Source of the DNA: an uncultured Prochlorococcus sp. | GTDB lineage: Bacteria; Cyanobacteriota; Cyanobacteriia; PCC-6307; Cyanobiaceae | Direction of reading: 5' to 3' | DNA length: 64,000 nucleotides | Assembly: GCF_902626525.1 (NCBI RefSeq) | Contig: NZ_CACOFR010000003.1 | Location: forward strand, 81,815 to 145,814 | In this document: positions 1-8,035 of the stretch, piece by piece | How positions within the stretch are numbered: position 1 is the stretch's first letter | How the letters are laid out: every line of letters starts with the position of its first letter | Notes under the pieces: generated by a model | What the model saw: the letters and a program-made list of their open reading frames with translations, nothing else | Databases searched by the model: none | Told to the model about the DNA's origin: nothing | Made by a program: the position numbers and the translations under genes

Positions 1-357
1 AGCGAGAATAATTGATTCTTTTTCTTTTTTTAATGTATTACCATATTTTTTAATTAATTTAATTGCTGATTCATTTGCTTCCGCACCACTGTTGCAGAAA
101 AAGACGCTTTCAGCACAACTCATTTTTGTTAAAGTTCTGCTTAATTCTTCTTGTTCTTCAATGTTGTACAGATTAGAAATGTGTTGAATCTTTTTTAGTT
201 GAGTTGATAACTTTTTTCTTAAAACTCTATCGCTATGTCCAAGACTGCAAGTTGCTATCCCAGCGACTGCATCAAGATACCTTTTACCTTCTTTGTCCCA
301 AAGCCAACAACCTTTTCCTTTTTTGAACGATATATTGAAACGACCATAAGTATTCAT
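1..357 (-). CDS. argD: Acetylornithine aminotransferase, N-terminal part (cut by window edge)
   Basis: This is the first 119 residues of a class III, PLP-dependent aminotransferase; the rest lies left of the window. ArgD moves an amino group between N-acetylornithine and 2-oxoglutarate in arginine synthesis, in the cytoplasm. The translated start reads MNTYGRFNISFKKGKG, followed by a GCWLWDKEGKRYLD segment, a DAVAGIATCSLGH segment and FFCNSGAEANESAIKL. The last is the typical cofactor-phosphate region of this family. The ATG at 357 sits six bases from the tRNA-Leu on the same strand. The PLP lysine is outside the window. Other class III aminotransferases (for example GabT-like ones) share these motifs, so the ArgD call rests on the N-terminal pattern and length. 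Confidence 0.85.
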   Translation of the reverse strand, partial: MNTYGRFNISFKKGKGCWLWDKEGKRYLDAVAGIATCSLGHSDRVLRKKLSTQLKKIQHISNLYNIEEQEELSRTLTKMSCAESVFFCNSGAEANESAIKLIKKYGNTLKKEKESIILA

Positions 358-362
358 CAAAG

Positions 363-444
363 TGGGAGCGGTCGGACTTGAACCGACATACCCGAAGGTG
401 CCGCATTTTGAGTGCGGTGCGTCTACCAATTCCACCACGCTCCC
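363..444 (-). tRNA. tRNA-Leu (CAA anticodon)
   Basis: Read on the minus strand, the gene begins GGGAGCG at 444 and pairs with CGCTCCC ending at 364, with A as discriminator at 363. The anticodon stem CCGCA/TGCGG encloses the loop CTCAAAA, giving anticodon CAA, which reads the leucine codon TTG. A long variable arm, typical of tRNA-Leu, and the T-loop GGTTCAAGTCC are present. CCA is not encoded. A perfect TATAAT lies about 30 bases upstream. Confidence 0.95.
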
Positions 445-473
445 AAGGCTTTTGAATAATAAAGAACCTTTTT

Positions 474-479
474 ATTATA
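474..479 (-). promoter_or_regulatory. Candidate -10 element for tRNA-Leu
   Basis: On the minus strand the sequence is TATAAT, a perfect -10 hexamer, placed about 30 bases before the tRNA-Leu 5' end. No good -35 hexamer is seen at the expected distance. The location supports it as the tRNA promoter; transcription start is inferred near 467. Confidence 0.45.
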
Positions 480-633
480 ACAAAAATTATTTTCTTGACT
501 ATGCGTTTTCCGGTAAAAGGAGAGCGTTTAATATTACGCTTGGTATAAAACAAATGCTTTTAAATAAACGTAGAAACATTTTATTGGATTTGCTGACAAG
601 AAATTTGATATAGATACTATTTCTTCACGGCTA

Positions 634-642
634 TGGTACAAT
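634..642 (+). promoter_or_regulatory. Candidate extended -10 promoter for the small peptides at 730-944
   Basis: The sequence TGGTACAAT is an extended -10 element (TGn followed by TACAAT). It lies about 90 bases before the first small reading frame. No well-spaced -35 is visible. It is only a pattern match in AT-rich DNA. Confidence 0.3.
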
Positions 643-729
643 TATGTGCCATAAAAATCATTATGCCTCTTATTTATATGAGAAAGCTTCATGTTTAGTA
701 ATAATATGTTATATTGGGAAAAAAATTAA

Positions 730-837
730 ATGTCTAAATCTCAAGCAAAAAAATTACCACTAAAACTTGCTCCTTATCTTTTTATAGTATTAACTATTTT
801 TACAGTATTTGAATCTAATAATGGAATTTGGGTATGA
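730..837 (+). CDS. Small hydrophobic peptide, 35 aa, unknown function
   Basis: An ATG frame of 35 codons encodes a basic N-terminus (MSKSQAKKLPLKLAPY) followed by one hydrophobic stretch (LFIVLTIFTVF) and a short polar tail. This is the shape of a single-pass membrane micropeptide. Its TGA overlaps the ATG of the next small frame in an ATGA arrangement, which suggests translational coupling. I do not recognise the family. Cyanobacteria have many photosystem and cytochrome b6f subunits of this size, but none of the ones I know matches, and it could be a chance frame. Confidence 0.5.
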   Translation: MSKSQAKKLPLKLAPYLFIVLTIFTVFESNNGIWV

Positions 838-944
838 GTGAATTTCAATTTAATGGTCTAAATGGACCTTGGTCAAATCGCTTTTTAGTGATTTTTCTTC
901 TTTTTTTAGGATGTATTTCTTTAGTAAATATTGCATATATCTGA
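834..944 (+). CDS. Small membrane peptide, 36 aa, unknown function
   Basis: This frame starts with ATG inside the stop of the preceding peptide (ATGA overlap). It encodes 36 residues: a polar start with MSEFQFNGLNGPWSNR, then one hydrophobic helix (FLVIFLLFLGCISLVNIAYI) reaching the C-terminus. The coupling, and the fact that both frames encode a plausible single membrane span, argue for a real two-peptide operon. The NGPWSNRF segment faintly recalls the region before the helix in light-harvesting-like small proteins, but the chlorophyll-binding ExxxxR motif is absent. Function is unknown. Confidence 0.5.
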   Translation: MSEFQFNGLNGPWSNRFLVIFLLFLGCISLVNIAYI

Positions 945-961
945 AGGCAGTAAATTAAATT

Positions 962-2332
962 TTAAGCCGCTCTAAATTTTGACATTTCTTCTGATTTAGT
1001 CTCTATTTTATAACTTTTCCCACCAAAGGTTTTGTGATTAAATTCTCTCGAAATCTTTATACCCAATTTCTCCAATTTTGATTCAAAATTTTCATAACCT
1101 CTATCCAAATGATCTAAACCATATATTTTGCTAATGCCTTCAGCTATAATTCCAGCGATTATTAATGCGGCAGATGACCTTAAATCTGAGCCAACTAAAT
1201 CCATCCCCTTAATTGTTTGAACTCCTTTGATATAAGCTATATTTTTATTTAATTTTATACTGGCGCCCATTTTTTTTAGTAAATTAATATGATTCATTCT
1301 GTTTTCGAAAATTGTTTCAGTTATTTTTGATTCGCCTTTGGCAATTGTCATAAGAGCAGTAAATGGTGCCTGCAAATCAGTAGGAAATCCCGGGAAGGGC
1401 GCTGTATAAATATCTACTCCTTTAATCTCTTTACCAATTATTGTAATTGAATTTCCTTTAATATTAATTTTACTGCCACTCTCTTGAAGCTTATTTATAA
1501 CAGCCTCTAAATGGTGAGGAATAACAGGAGAAATTGTGATTGAGGAGGAAGTCGCAGCCGCCGCTATTAAAAAAGTTCCAGCCTCTATTCTGTCTGGAAT
1601 TACTTTGTGGGTACATCCACCAAGTTTATTGACACCATCAATAATTATTTTTTCTTTACCAGCGTCGTAAATTCTTGCTCCCATTTTATTAAGCATTTGA
1701 CATAAATCTTGAATTTCAGGTTCTCTTGCAGCATTTTCAATAATAGTTCTTCCTTCCGCTAATGATGCTGCCATTATTAGAGTTTCGGTTGCGCCTACAC
1801 TTGGAAAGTTTAATTTGATATGTGTACCGTGCAGTTTATTTTTCTTTCTCTTTATTTTTGCCTTAACAATTCCCTCTTCAATAATAATTTCCGCTCCTAG
1901 TGCTTCAAGTCCATTAATGTGCTCATCTATTGGTCTTGAGCCAATATCGCACCCTCCAGGTAATGGGACTTTAGCTTCTCCAAATTTGGTTAATATTGCA
2001 CCTATACAAAAAAAACTAGCCCTTAGTCCATTCACTAATTCATATGGTAGTTCTTTAATGGAAATATTTTTTGAATCTATCTCTAACTTATTATTTTTAT
2101 CTATTAAATTAACTCCTAAATTTTCAAGGATATTCCTCATTTTTTCAATATCAGTAAGACGAGGAACATTCTCAAGAATTATTCTTTCATTTGTTAATAA
2201 TGATGCCGTCAGTAATACCAATGCCGAATTCTTTGCACCACTTATCTGAACTATTCCATTTAATTTGCCTTGGCCAAAAATCTTTAAATTTTGGGATTTA
2301 AGATATGACTTTTTTTTGCTTCCGCAAACCAT
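962..2332 (-). CDS. murA: UDP-N-acetylglucosamine 1-carboxyvinyltransferase
   Basis: MurA transfers enolpyruvate from phosphoenolpyruvate to UDP-GlcNAc, the first committed step of peptidoglycan synthesis in the cytoplasm. The 456-residue product has the EPSP-synthase fold in two halves. Near the start SGAKNSAL carries the conserved Lys34 and Asn35. The loop PGGCDIGSRPID holds Cys128, the catalytic cysteine that fosfomycin attacks in other MurA proteins. The C-terminal half ends with DLRSSAALIIAG and a GYENFESKL segment, both usual for the family. The N-terminus is about 15 residues longer than the shortest MurA proteins, so a start slightly downstream is possible. The gene stands alone and is divergent from the methyltransferase that follows. 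Confidence 0.96.
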   Translation of the reverse strand: MVCGSKKKSYLKSQNLKIFGQGKLNGIVQISGAKNSALVLLTASLLTNERIILENVPRLTDIEKMRNILENLGVNLIDKNNKLEIDSKNISIKELPYELVNGLRASFFCIGAILTKFGEAKVPLPGGCDIGSRPIDEHINGLEALGAEIIIEEGIVKAKIKRKKNKLHGTHIKLNFPSVGATETLIMAASLAEGRTIIENAAREPEIQDLCQMLNKMGARIYDAGKEKIIIDGVNKLGGCTHKVIPDRIEAGTFLIAAAATSSSITISPVIPHHLEAVINKLQESGSKINIKGNSITIIGKEIKGVDIYTAPFPGFPTDLQAPFTALMTIAKGESKITETIFENRMNHINLLKKMGASIKLNKNIAYIKGVQTIKGMDLVGSDLRSSAALIIAGIIAEGISKIYGLDHLDRGYENFESKLEKLGIKISREFNHKTFGGKSYKIETKSEEMSKFRAA

Positions 2333-2539
2333 TAAGACTTAATTTATTAGATTCATCATGACAAAATAACATTATTAAGTCCACCCAATGTAACGTGCTG
2401 AATATTAATTAAAAATGAAAAATAATTTATTCAATTTAAGAAATTAAATTTTAAAAATTATTGATCAAAACTTTTATAGAATTACAATAAAAATGACCAT
2501 AAAATTTTAAAATTCGTCATAGAAAATTCTTTTTTAAAA

Positions 2540-3379
2540 ATAACTAGTAAAAACAATAATCTAGTTAAAAGATTTAGATCATTTAAAAGCGGATCTTCTC
2601 GAAAAAACAGAGATTTTTTCTGTATAGAGGGAACCCATCTTATTGAAGAATTGTTGAAGTCTGGAAATGCTCCCTCCAAAATTTTAGTTACTGATAAATG
2701 GCTCATAAAGAATCAAAACCTTAGTAAAAAGTTTAATAAATCATTAATAACTATTGTTTCAGAAGAAGTTTTAGCTTCTGCAATATCAACAATTAATCCA
2801 GATGGTATCGCAGCATTAGTCGAGATTTCATCAATACCTAATTATCAATTTAATATTAAAGATGATTTTGTTCTTGTTCTTGATAGGATTCAAGATCCGG
2901 GAAATATGGGTAATCTTTTTAGAACTGCTCTAGCTGCTGGGGTTGATTCAATTTTTTTGGCTGGAGGCGCTTACCCGTTAAGCCAAAAGGTATTAAGAGC
3001 ATCATGTGGTGCCGTTTTCCACCTCCCATTTCTAAGAATTGAGGGTACTGAAGAAGAAATAATAAATTCTTTATTAGAGTCTTTGTCTAAATTGTCAAAT
3101 GTTGGGTTTGAGATATTTTCTACTAGTAGCCAAAATAATAAAAGCTCTAAAAAATCTCCAAAGCCCTATTGGGAAATTGATTGGACTAAACGTACTGCAT
3201 TAATTTTGGGTAATGAAGGTCAAGGCATTCATGAAAAAATTCAAGAAGCTTTTAATGAAACAATTTCAATTCCGCATAGTGAGCTTGTAGAATCATTGAA
3301 TGTGGCTTGTGTTTCAGTTCCATTATTACTAGAACGAAAAAGAGTCGCATACACTTCTAAATACATAGATAAAAAGTGA
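2540..3379 (+). CDS. TrmH/SpoU-family RNA 2'-O-methyltransferase
   Basis: The C-terminal two thirds is a SPOUT methyltransferase that uses S-adenosylmethionine to methylate a ribose in rRNA or tRNA. Motif 1 is DRIQDPGNMGNLFRTA, motif 2 is LILGNEGQG, and motif 3 is PHSELVESLNVACVSVPLLLE. Upstream, the same frame encodes a substrate-binding domain (KNRDFFCIEGTHLIEELL). The frame is open back to a stop at 2477-2479, yet it has no ATG or GTG there; the first TTG, at 2651, would cut the substrate-binding domain in half. I placed the start at an ATA codon at 2540 just before the conserved part (TSKNNNLVKRFR), but ATT at 2504 is equally possible. The 3' end overlaps the lpd start by four bases. The exact RNA target is unknown. 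Confidence 0.8.
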   Translation: MTSKNNNLVKRFRSFKSGSSRKNRDFFCIEGTHLIEELLKSGNAPSKILVTDKWLIKNQNLSKKFNKSLITIVSEEVLASAISTINPDGIAALVEISSIPNYQFNIKDDFVLVLDRIQDPGNMGNLFRTALAAGVDSIFLAGGAYPLSQKVLRASCGAVFHLPFLRIEGTEEEIINSLLESLSKLSNVGFEIFSTSSQNNKSSKKSPKPYWEIDWTKRTALILGNEGQGIHEKIQEAFNETISIPHSELVESLNVACVSVPLLLERKRVAYTSKYIDKK

Positions 3380-4815
3380 CTGATTCAAGTTTTGATTTTG
3401 ATTTAATCGTAATAGGCGCTGGGTATGGTGGCTTTGATGCCGCTAAACATGCTGCTAGTAAGGGACTGAAAGTCGCAATAGTAGAATCTTCTGATATGGG
3501 AGGCACCTGTGTTAATAAGGGTTGCGTTCCATCTAAAGCTCTTTTGGCTGCAAGTGGAAAAGTCAGAGAAATAGGTGATTATGAACATTTAGCTAAATTT
3601 GGTATTCATGCTTCCCCAGTAAGATTTGAGAGATCAAAAATTGCAGATCATGCAAATAATCTAGTTTTAAATGTTAGAGAAAATTTAACAAAAACTCTCA
3701 AAAGGAGTGGAGTTGAAATAATTTTGGGTATTGGAAGACTTGAAGGAAATCAAAAAGTAGGTGTAAGAGATAAAAACGGAATTGATAAAATCTTCACATG
3801 TAAGAATGTTGTTATTGCAACCGGTTCTTCTCCTTTTGTTCCCCGTGGAATAACTGTAGATAATAGGACTGTATTTACTAGTGACGATGCGGTTAAGCTT
3901 GAGTGGCTCCCAAGATGGATAGCTATAATTGGAAGCGGATATATAGGATTGGAATTTGCTGATGTTTATACTGCGTTAGGCTGCGAAGTTACCATGATTG
4001 AGGCTTTGGAAAATATTATGCCAACTTTTGATCCAGATATTACAAAAATTGCTAGAAAGAACCTCATTCAATCAAGAGATATAGATACAAAATCAAACGT
4101 CTTTGCGACTAAAATAATCCCAGGATGTCCTGTAAAAATAGAGCTGACAGATGCAAAATCCAGAGAAATTGTTGAAACTTTAGAAGTTGACGCAGTACTA
4201 GTTGCAACTGGAAGAAGTCCTAACAGTAATAATTTAAATCTTGATTCTGTTGGGATCGAAACAATAAAAGGTTTCATTCCTATAGATGATCAAATGAGGG
4301 TTAAAAATGGTGAGAAAATAATACCTAACATTTGGGCAGTTGGAGATGTGACTGGAAAATTAATGCTTGCCCATACAGCGGCAGCGCAAGGAACTATTGC
4401 TGTTGATAATATTTGTGGTGGTAATATCCAGATAAATTATAAAAGTATCCCTGCCGCAACCTTTACTCACCCTGAGATAAGTTCAGTTGGCCTCTCTGAA
4501 GCTGAAGCTAAAGAAATATCAGCAAAAGAACATTTTACTTTGGGAGTTGTTAAAAGTTTCTTTAAGGCTAATTCAAAAGCACTGGCTGAATTGGAAAGTG
4601 ATGGGATGCTCAAGTTGATTTTCAATAAAGATAATGGAGAAGTACTGGGTGCCCATATTTTTGGGTTACATGCAGCTGATTTGATTCAAGAAATTTCGAA
4701 CGCTATTTCAAGGAACCAAAATGTAATTGAATTATCAACTGAAGTACATACTCATCCCACTCTTAGTGAAGTAGTTGAGGTCGCATATAAACAAGCAGCT
4801 TCTCAAATAAAATAG
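3376..4815 (+). CDS. lpd: Dihydrolipoamide dehydrogenase (E3)
   Basis: This FAD-dependent disulfide oxidoreductase reoxidises dihydrolipoamide in the pyruvate dehydrogenase complex. The 479-residue product begins with an FAD-binding GAGYGGFDAA motif, then the redox-active pair Cys45 and Cys50 in GGTCVNKGCVPSK. A second nucleotide fold (IIGSGYIGLEFADVY) binds NAD. The C-terminal dimer domain has HTHPTLSEVVEVA, containing the active-site His and Glu. It starts with GTG overlapping the stop of the methyltransferase (GTGA), and trpC follows 12 bases after, so the three probably form an operon. The E1 alpha gene pdhA is elsewhere in the window at 13363-14400. Confidence 0.96.
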   Translation: MTDSSFDFDLIVIGAGYGGFDAAKHAASKGLKVAIVESSDMGGTCVNKGCVPSKALLAASGKVREIGDYEHLAKFGIHASPVRFERSKIADHANNLVLNVRENLTKTLKRSGVEIILGIGRLEGNQKVGVRDKNGIDKIFTCKNVVIATGSSPFVPRGITVDNRTVFTSDDAVKLEWLPRWIAIIGSGYIGLEFADVYTALGCEVTMIEALENIMPTFDPDITKIARKNLIQSRDIDTKSNVFATKIIPGCPVKIELTDAKSREIVETLEVDAVLVATGRSPNSNNLNLDSVGIETIKGFIPIDDQMRVKNGEKIIPNIWAVGDVTGKLMLAHTAAAQGTIAVDNICGGNIQINYKSIPAATFTHPEISSVGLSEAEAKEISAKEHFTLGVVKSFFKANSKALAELESDGMLKLIFNKDNGEVLGAHIFGLHAADLIQEISNAISRNQNVIELSTEVHTHPTLSEVVEVAYKQAASQIK

Positions 4816-4827
4816 TATTTAAAATTA

Positions 4828-5709
4828 ATGGAAATAAGACGCAGGCCACCAAATCCAACAGTAAGGGTAGAAAATTTAGAATATGCTGTACCTCATAAAG
4901 AAGCACAAGCAAAAAATATTTTAGAAGAAATTGTATGGCATAAGGATATTGAAATTAAGAATTTTAAAAAAATAGTTTCTTTAGAAGATCTTATAAAAAA
5001 AACAGATAAAATTCCTGCTCCTAAAGATTTTTATAAAAGTATCTTGGAGTCAAAAATAAAACCAGGAGTCATTGCCGAGATTAAAAAAGCAAGTCCGAGT
5101 AAAGGAACTATTAGAAAAAATTTTAACCCTAAAGATATAGCAATTTATTATGAAGGATTAGGTGTATCCTGTATCTCAGTACTAACCGATAAAAGGTTTT
5201 TTCAAGGTAGTTATGAAATACTTGAAACTGTAAGGAAATCTACTAATCTCCCTTTACTCTGCAAAGATTTTATTATTTCTGCTTATCAGATATATAAAGC
5301 AAGAGTATTTGGTGCTGATGCAATATTATTAATTGCGGCAATTTTAAGCGATGATGATTTAATTTATTTAAAAAAAATTGCTGATAATTTAAGAATGAGT
5401 GTACTTGTAGAAGTACATAATGAAAATGAACTAGAAAGAATATTTAAATTAAAATCTTTCAATTTGATTGGAATAAATAATAGAGACTTGAAAACTTTTA
5501 AAACTGATTTGAAAACATCAATAGAATTGATGAATAGATATTCAGATATATTTTTAAATAACAATATTATTCCCATTAGTGAATCTGGAATTAATTGTGC
5601 TGCAGATTTAGAATCGCTTAGATCTATTGGTATAAAGGGAGTACTAATTGGTGAAACTTTTATGAGAGAAATTGATATTGAAAAATCCTTCAAGAAATTA
5701 TTTAACTAA
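4828..5709 (+). CDS. trpC: Indole-3-glycerol phosphate synthase
   Basis: TrpC closes the ring of 1-(2-carboxyphenylamino)-1-deoxyribulose 5-phosphate to make indole-3-glycerol phosphate in tryptophan synthesis. The 293-residue TIM barrel shows the conserved [12 protein letters not shown] (catalytic lysine and phosphate loop), [29 protein letters not shown] and ISESGI. An N-terminal extension of about 45 residues precedes the usual start of the barrel, as in other cyanobacterial TrpC proteins. It lies 12 bases after lpd and is likely co-transcribed. Confidence 0.96.
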   Translation: MEIRRRPPNPTVRVENLEYAVPHKEAQAKNILEEIVWHKDIEIKNFKKIVSLEDLIKKTDKIPAPKDFYKSILESKIKPGVIAEIKKASPSKGTIRKNFNPKDIAIYYEGLGVSCISVLTDKRFFQGSYEILETVRKSTNLPLLCKDFIISAYQIYKARVFGADAILLIAAILSDDDLIYLKKIADNLRMSVLVEVHNENELERIFKLKSFNLIGINNRDLKTFKTDLKTSIELMNRYSDIFLNNNIIPISESGINCAADLESLRSIGIKGVLIGETFMREIDIEKSFKKLFN

Positions 5710-5716
5710 ATTTAAT

Positions 5717-5744
5717 TTGACATTCAATCGTGATATTTTATCTT
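5717..5744 (+). promoter_or_regulatory. Candidate promoter for the NicO-like permease
   Basis: TTGACA at 5717-5722 is followed after 16 bases by TATCTT at 5739-5744, a reasonable -35/-10 pair. A second TTGACA occurs at 5743-5748 without a clear -10 at the usual distance. The next gene starts about 50 bases downstream. Confidence 0.4.
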
Positions 5745-5795
5745 GACACAAATTAATACTATAAAATTAAATAAAACAAGTTGTACTTAATATAG

Positions 5796-6467
5796 ATGCA
5801 AGCTGTAATACTTACTGGCATCATTGCTGGATTTGTTCATGTAATAAGTGGAGCAGATCACCTAATTGCAATGGCACCAGCCGCAATTAATAGTCCCAAA
5901 AAAGCCCTTAAAAATAGCTACTCATGGGGATTGGGACACTCTTCTGGCGTGCTTTTATTGGCTTTCCTCGCGATTTTTATAAAGGATATTACACCATTAA
6001 ACAAATTCTCTAGTATTGCCGAATTTTTTGTTGGAATTTCTTTACTAATTGTTGGAGTAATTGCTATAAAAAATTCTTTTAGATTAAATATGCACTCTCA
6101 CTCTCATAAACATGAAAATGGGTTTGCTCATCGACACTATCACTTTCATACTAAGGAACAAAAACATAATAAAAAGCACTCCCATGCGTTAACAGGTTTG
6201 GGATTACTCCATGGTATCGCTGGAGGTTCTCATTTTCTTGCAGTTCTTCCTGCATTAGCTCTCCCATTAACTAGTGCTTGCTTTTATTTGATTTCATATT
6301 TAATCGGTTCACTAATAAGCATGAATCTTTTTACTTGTTTTATATCTTTTACTACCTTTAACTCAGGGCAAAAATTTATTAAAAGACTAATTTCTTTTGC
6401 TGGAGGGCTATCTTTTTGCATGGGATTATTTTGGATTCAAAAAAGTTCTTCTATTTTTTTGACTTAA
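5796..6467 (+). CDS. NicO/UreH-like nickel permease with histidine-rich loop
   Basis: A 223-residue membrane protein with about six hydrophobic segments. The first helix carries HVISGADHLIAM, matching the His-x4-Asp type metal signature of the NicO/RcnA/UreH group. A central loop (about residues 100-130) is full of histidines (HSHSHKHENG, HRHYHFH), as in metal transporters. A second helix repeats a related motif, LLHGIAGGSHFLA. The next two genes on the other strand are a SodX-like peptidase and nickel superoxide dismutase, so supplying nickel for SodN is the likely job; this is inferred from context. Its 3' end overlaps the peptidase end by four bases, tail to tail. Cobalt transport is an alternative. 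Confidence 0.8.
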   Translation: MQAVILTGIIAGFVHVISGADHLIAMAPAAINSPKKALKNSYSWGLGHSSGVLLLAFLAIFIKDITPLNKFSSIAEFFVGISLLIVGVIAIKNSFRLNMHSHSHKHENGFAHRHYHFHTKEQKHNKKHSHALTGLGLLHGIAGGSHFLAVLPALALPLTSACFYLISYLIGSLISMNLFTCFISFTTFNSGQKFIKRLISFAGGLSFCMGLFWIQKSSSIFLT

Positions 6468-6820
6468 AAATTTTTTAATTTAGGGCTAGTTATTCTAGAA
6501 GTAACAATTCCAATTATTTTTTCATTACTTACTAACCCAAATTTATTACTATCTTCGCTAAATTCAATATTGTCACCAATAACCTCAATATTATTTTGAT
6601 TAACTAACTTTATTCTTTTAATTAAAAATTTTTTTTTAATTGGATGTTTAAAAATAACTATTTGACCTCGTTTTGGGGAGGAATTCGTTGCTTCAAATTT
6701 TTTAAAAAATACAATATCTCCTTCTTTGAGGTAAGGAAACATAGAATTCCCACTAACAATAGCGGTTTTTCTTAAACCTAAGAAGAATAAAATTAAGTCA
6801 GAGAAACTTTTGAGGATAAT
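6464..6820 (-). CDS. sodX: SodX-like nickel superoxide dismutase maturation peptidase (S26 family)
   Basis: An S26-type signal peptidase thought to remove the SodN leader so that the nickel hook can form. The catalytic serine is in VSGNSMFPYLKEGD, and the partner lysine is probably in FLIKRIKLV. A hydrophobic segment (DLILFFLGLRK) lies before it. The only ATG in the region, at 6742, is the Met right after the catalytic Ser, so it cannot be the true start. The frame is open from 6829, immediately after the sodN stop, but contains no ATG, GTG or TTG; I placed the start at ATT 6820 (ATC at 6817 or 6826 also possible). It follows sodN directly on the same strand. Length would be about 118 residues, small for S26 but usual for SodX. 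Confidence 0.8.
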   Translation of the reverse strand: MILKSFSDLILFFLGLRKTAIVSGNSMFPYLKEGDIVFFKKFEATNSSPKRGQIVIFKHPIKKKFLIKRIKLVNQNNIEVIGDNIEFSEDSNKFGLVSNEKIIGIVTSRITSPKLKNF

Positions 6821-6825
6821 TAAGA

Positions 6826-7299
6826 TTAACTAGCTTTTACAAAAGCATCAGTTCTTCCTTTTGAGGCCCAGAAAATGTTATGAATCTTTTCTACATAACT
6901 CATTAGTTCTTCAGCTTGGGCCAAATCAATGTTTACTTTGCAGGCACTACATAATTTAGCAGCCTTCCATATGGTTTCATGTAAATCTTGATAAGTTTCT
7001 AAGTGGACTGGTTTAAAGTAATCTGTCCATAATATTAGAATCTCCTTTTTAGCCTCTTTTGCTTGTTCTTCTTTAACCGCAACATACCTAGAAAATGTAT
7101 TACTGTAAGCAGCCCATTCTTCTGAGTCAGTACTAGAAGGAGGATCTAGTGCAATAAGTTTTTTAGTCATGGATAAAACTGCTTCAGCTGCAACTCTCGT
7201 AGATGCTGGATCGTAAACACCGCAAGGACCGTCGCAGTGAGCATGAACTACAATTGGGGATTTTTTATTTAGAAAAGAATTGATGAATTTACTTAACAT
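6826..7299 (-). CDS. sodN: Nickel superoxide dismutase
   Basis: SodN converts superoxide to hydrogen peroxide and oxygen with a nickel centre, replacing iron and manganese enzymes in many marine picocyanobacteria. The 157-residue precursor has a 20-residue leader, then the nickel hook HCDGPCGVYDP. After cleavage behind Ala20 the ligands would be His21 (amine and imidazole), Cys22 and Cys26. The remaining helical bundle matches the family in length. The peptidase gene follows on the same strand with no gap, and a nickel permease candidate is on the opposite strand, giving a three-gene nickel cluster. A TATAAT lies just upstream. Confidence 0.97.
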   Translation of the reverse strand: MLSKFINSFLNKKSPIVVHAHCDGPCGVYDPASTRVAAEAVLSMTKKLIALDPPSSTDSEEWAAYSNTFSRYVAVKEEQAKEAKKEILILWTDYFKPVHLETYQDLHETIWKAAKLCSACKVNIDLAQAEELMSYVEKIHNIFWASKGRTDAFVKAS

Positions 7300-7316
7300 T
7301 TCATTTATATAATTTG

Positions 7317-7322
7317 ATTATA
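7317..7322 (-). promoter_or_regulatory. Candidate -10 element of sodN
   Basis: The minus strand reads TATAAT about 18 bases before the sodN ATG, implying a very short leader. No clear -35 element is seen at the expected distance. Confidence 0.35.
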
Positions 7323-7376
7323 TTCTACTTGGATATTAACTAAATTGAAAAGTCTTAGATATTTTTCTTACTTAAT

Positions 7377-7949
7377 TTAATTGACTTTTAATAATTCGAC
7401 TTCGAATATTAATGTTGCATTCGCGGGAATCACATTTCCTGCACCTCTTGAGCCGTATCCAAGTTCTGGAGGTATTATTAATTTTCTTTTTCCTCCAACT
7501 TTCATTCCTGCAACACCTTCGTCCCAACCTTTTATTACTCGTCCATTACCCAAGGGGAAGCTGAATGGAGCTCTACCGATACTTGTATCAAATTGCGTTC
7601 CATCTTCAAGAGTTCCTGTGTAATTCACAGTAACTGTTTGCCCAGCAATGGCTTCATCTCCCTCTCCTTTTACGATCTCTGTGATAACTAGACCACTTTC
7701 TGTGGTTCTTGATTTACTGTCTGATTGTGTTTCTTCTGCCATAGCGAAAAGTATAGGATTTGGATCTGATGGGTCTAGTTCAAATAAATTATTGCTTGAA
7801 ACATTTGATTGTTTCGTAATTGTTGTTTTTTGAAATGATTGAGTTTCTAATTCGGCAGCATTAACAATTTTAGGTGAATTAAATTGACTGAAAAGAGTTA
7901 ATGAAACGCAAAAAATAAAAACTGCAAAGCTAATAAAGACTTCTCTCAC
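7377..7949 (-). CDS. FKBP-type peptidyl-prolyl cis-trans isomerase, exported or membrane anchored
   Basis: The enzyme speeds cis-trans isomerisation of prolyl bonds. The 190-residue product has a hydrophobic N-terminal segment (about residues 4-22, ending near VNAAEL), which is either a signal peptide or an anchor, so it should act outside the cytoplasm or in the thylakoid lumen. A low-complexity linker follows. The FKBP domain covers about residues 90-190 with [35 protein letters not shown] and [12 protein letters not shown], the usual active-site segments. It is monocistronic and divergent from lnt. Confidence 0.93.
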   Translation of the reverse strand: MREVFISFAVFIFCVSLTLFSQFNSPKIVNAAELETQSFQKTTITKQSNVSSNNLFELDPSDPNPILFAMAEETQSDSKSRTTESGLVITEIVKGEGDEAIAGQTVTVNYTGTLEDGTQFDTSIGRAPFSFPLGNGRVIKGWDEGVAGMKVGGKRKLIIPPELGYGSRGAGNVIPANATLIFEVELLKVN

Positions 7950-8035
7950 TTAAATTTTGAAAGTTACTAAAAATAATACTACATAATAAAGGTACAATAA
8001 TTGGGTGATTTTAAATTTTATTTTGAAATTTTAGA

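Noticed and set aside
284..613. Reading frames of 83-89 codons on both strands across the tRNA-Leu
   Set aside because: They run through the tRNA gene and the argD start and have no family features; they are shadows.
1815..2249. 144-codon plus-strand frame opposite murA
   Set aside because: It lies completely within murA on the other strand and its composition is that of an antisense shadow.
6742..6742. ATG as sodX start
   Set aside because: It would remove the catalytic Ser that comes one codon before it.
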